Shown piece by piece: positions 5,135-5,325 of a stretch of DNA of 5,325 bases. Each line of letters begins with the position of its first letter. Position 1 is the first letter of the stretch. A program made the position numbers and the translations under genes. The notes beneath the pieces were generated by a model. It did no database searches and was not told where the DNA came from. It saw only the letters and a program-made list of their open reading frames with translations. This stretch comes from Cellvibrionales bacterium UBA1963 (lineage in GTDB: Bacteria > Pseudomonadota > Gammaproteobacteria > Pseudomonadales > UBA7434), in NCBI GenBank assembly GCA_002336035.1, contig DDED01000101.1:1-5325 (forward strand), in the 5' to 3' direction.

Positions 5135-5325
5135 CCCCCTTTCTTCAATAGACGGCCTTTTGTGAGGCCTCCGATTGCATCATTAGCGTCAAACCCAGCA
5201 CTAGCGCAGGCCCACGTTACCAGCACATTGGGTGTTGATGCTTCTGCCTAACGCGGTGGTGAGTCCATTCATCGATCACCAACTGCCTATGCAAGAATAG
5301 CGTCGTTTGTTTGCTGAAGAAAAGG
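5135..5325. other. non-coding stretch after fleR, no gene seen
   Basis: No reading frame of convincing length occurs on either strand; the longest start-to-stop seen on the + strand (ATG 5238 to TAG 5300) is 20 codons without a ribosome site. No sigma54 element with correct spacing was found. The purine-rich GAAGAAAAGG at the extreme right edge could be the ribosome site of the next gene; fliE is the usual neighbour, but this cannot be confirmed here. Confidence 0.5.
5154..5169 (+). terminator. weak hairpin after fleR
   Basis: GGCCT (5154-5158) and AGGCC (5165-5169) form a five-pair stem with loop TTTGTG, 20 nt after the fleR stop. No T-run follows on either strand, so it may only slow polymerase or protect the 3' end of the fleSR message. 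Confidence 0.25.

Noticed and set aside
5165..5178. AGGCCT ... TTGC resembling a sigma54 promoter after fleR
   Set aside because: Only 9 nt between GG and GC, and the -24 half is poor (GGCCT).
1..5325. CRISPR, tRNA, insertion sequence or phage features
   Set aside because: No tandem repeats, tRNA-like cloverleaf, transposase or terminal repeats were seen; the window is an ordinary flagellar regulatory cluster.

Overview
The window holds the transcriptional core of a polar-flagellum regulon. In order, all on the + strand, are the 3' part of a small FliT-like chaperone gene, the master regulator fleQ (flrA in Vibrio), the sensor kinase fleS (flrB) and its response regulator fleR (flrC). This order, the close match of the first regulator to Pseudomonas FleQ, the moderate base composition and the many TTA/TTG leucine codons suggest a gammaproteobacterium, perhaps a marine Oceanospirillales-type organism. 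The genus cannot be named from the window.

Layout. Bases 1-375: FliT-like reading frame, open at the left edge. Bases 376-641: a 266-bp regulatory gap with two possible sigma70 promoters, a long interrupted dyad and a site resembling the Pseudomonas FleQ box. Bases 642-2102: fleQ, 486 codons, its start fixed by AGGAAG. Bases 2103-2310: fleSR control region with a hairpin, a possible IHF site, a good sigma54 -24/-12 element and two FleQ-box-like sites. Bases 2311-3633: fleS, 440 codons. Bases 3626-5134: fleR, 502 codons, overlapping fleS by 8 nt. Bases 5135-5325: no gene seen; fliE and the basal-body genes are the expected next neighbours.

How the genes work together (family knowledge applied to these sequences). 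FleQ is a sigma54 activator that works without phosphorylation; its receiver domain lacks the phospho-acceptor Asp, and c-di-GMP opposes its activity. Together with RpoN it switches on fleSR and early flagellar genes. FleS, a soluble PAS histidine kinase, phosphorylates FleR at Asp80. FleR~P then activates the next sigma54 tier (hook and basal-body genes). The coding content is a known system. The less ordinary material is in the two intergenic regions: a possible FleQ autoregulatory site, a 51-nt dyad touching the predicted fleQ promoter, and FleQ-like sites on both sides of the fleSR sigma54 promoter.
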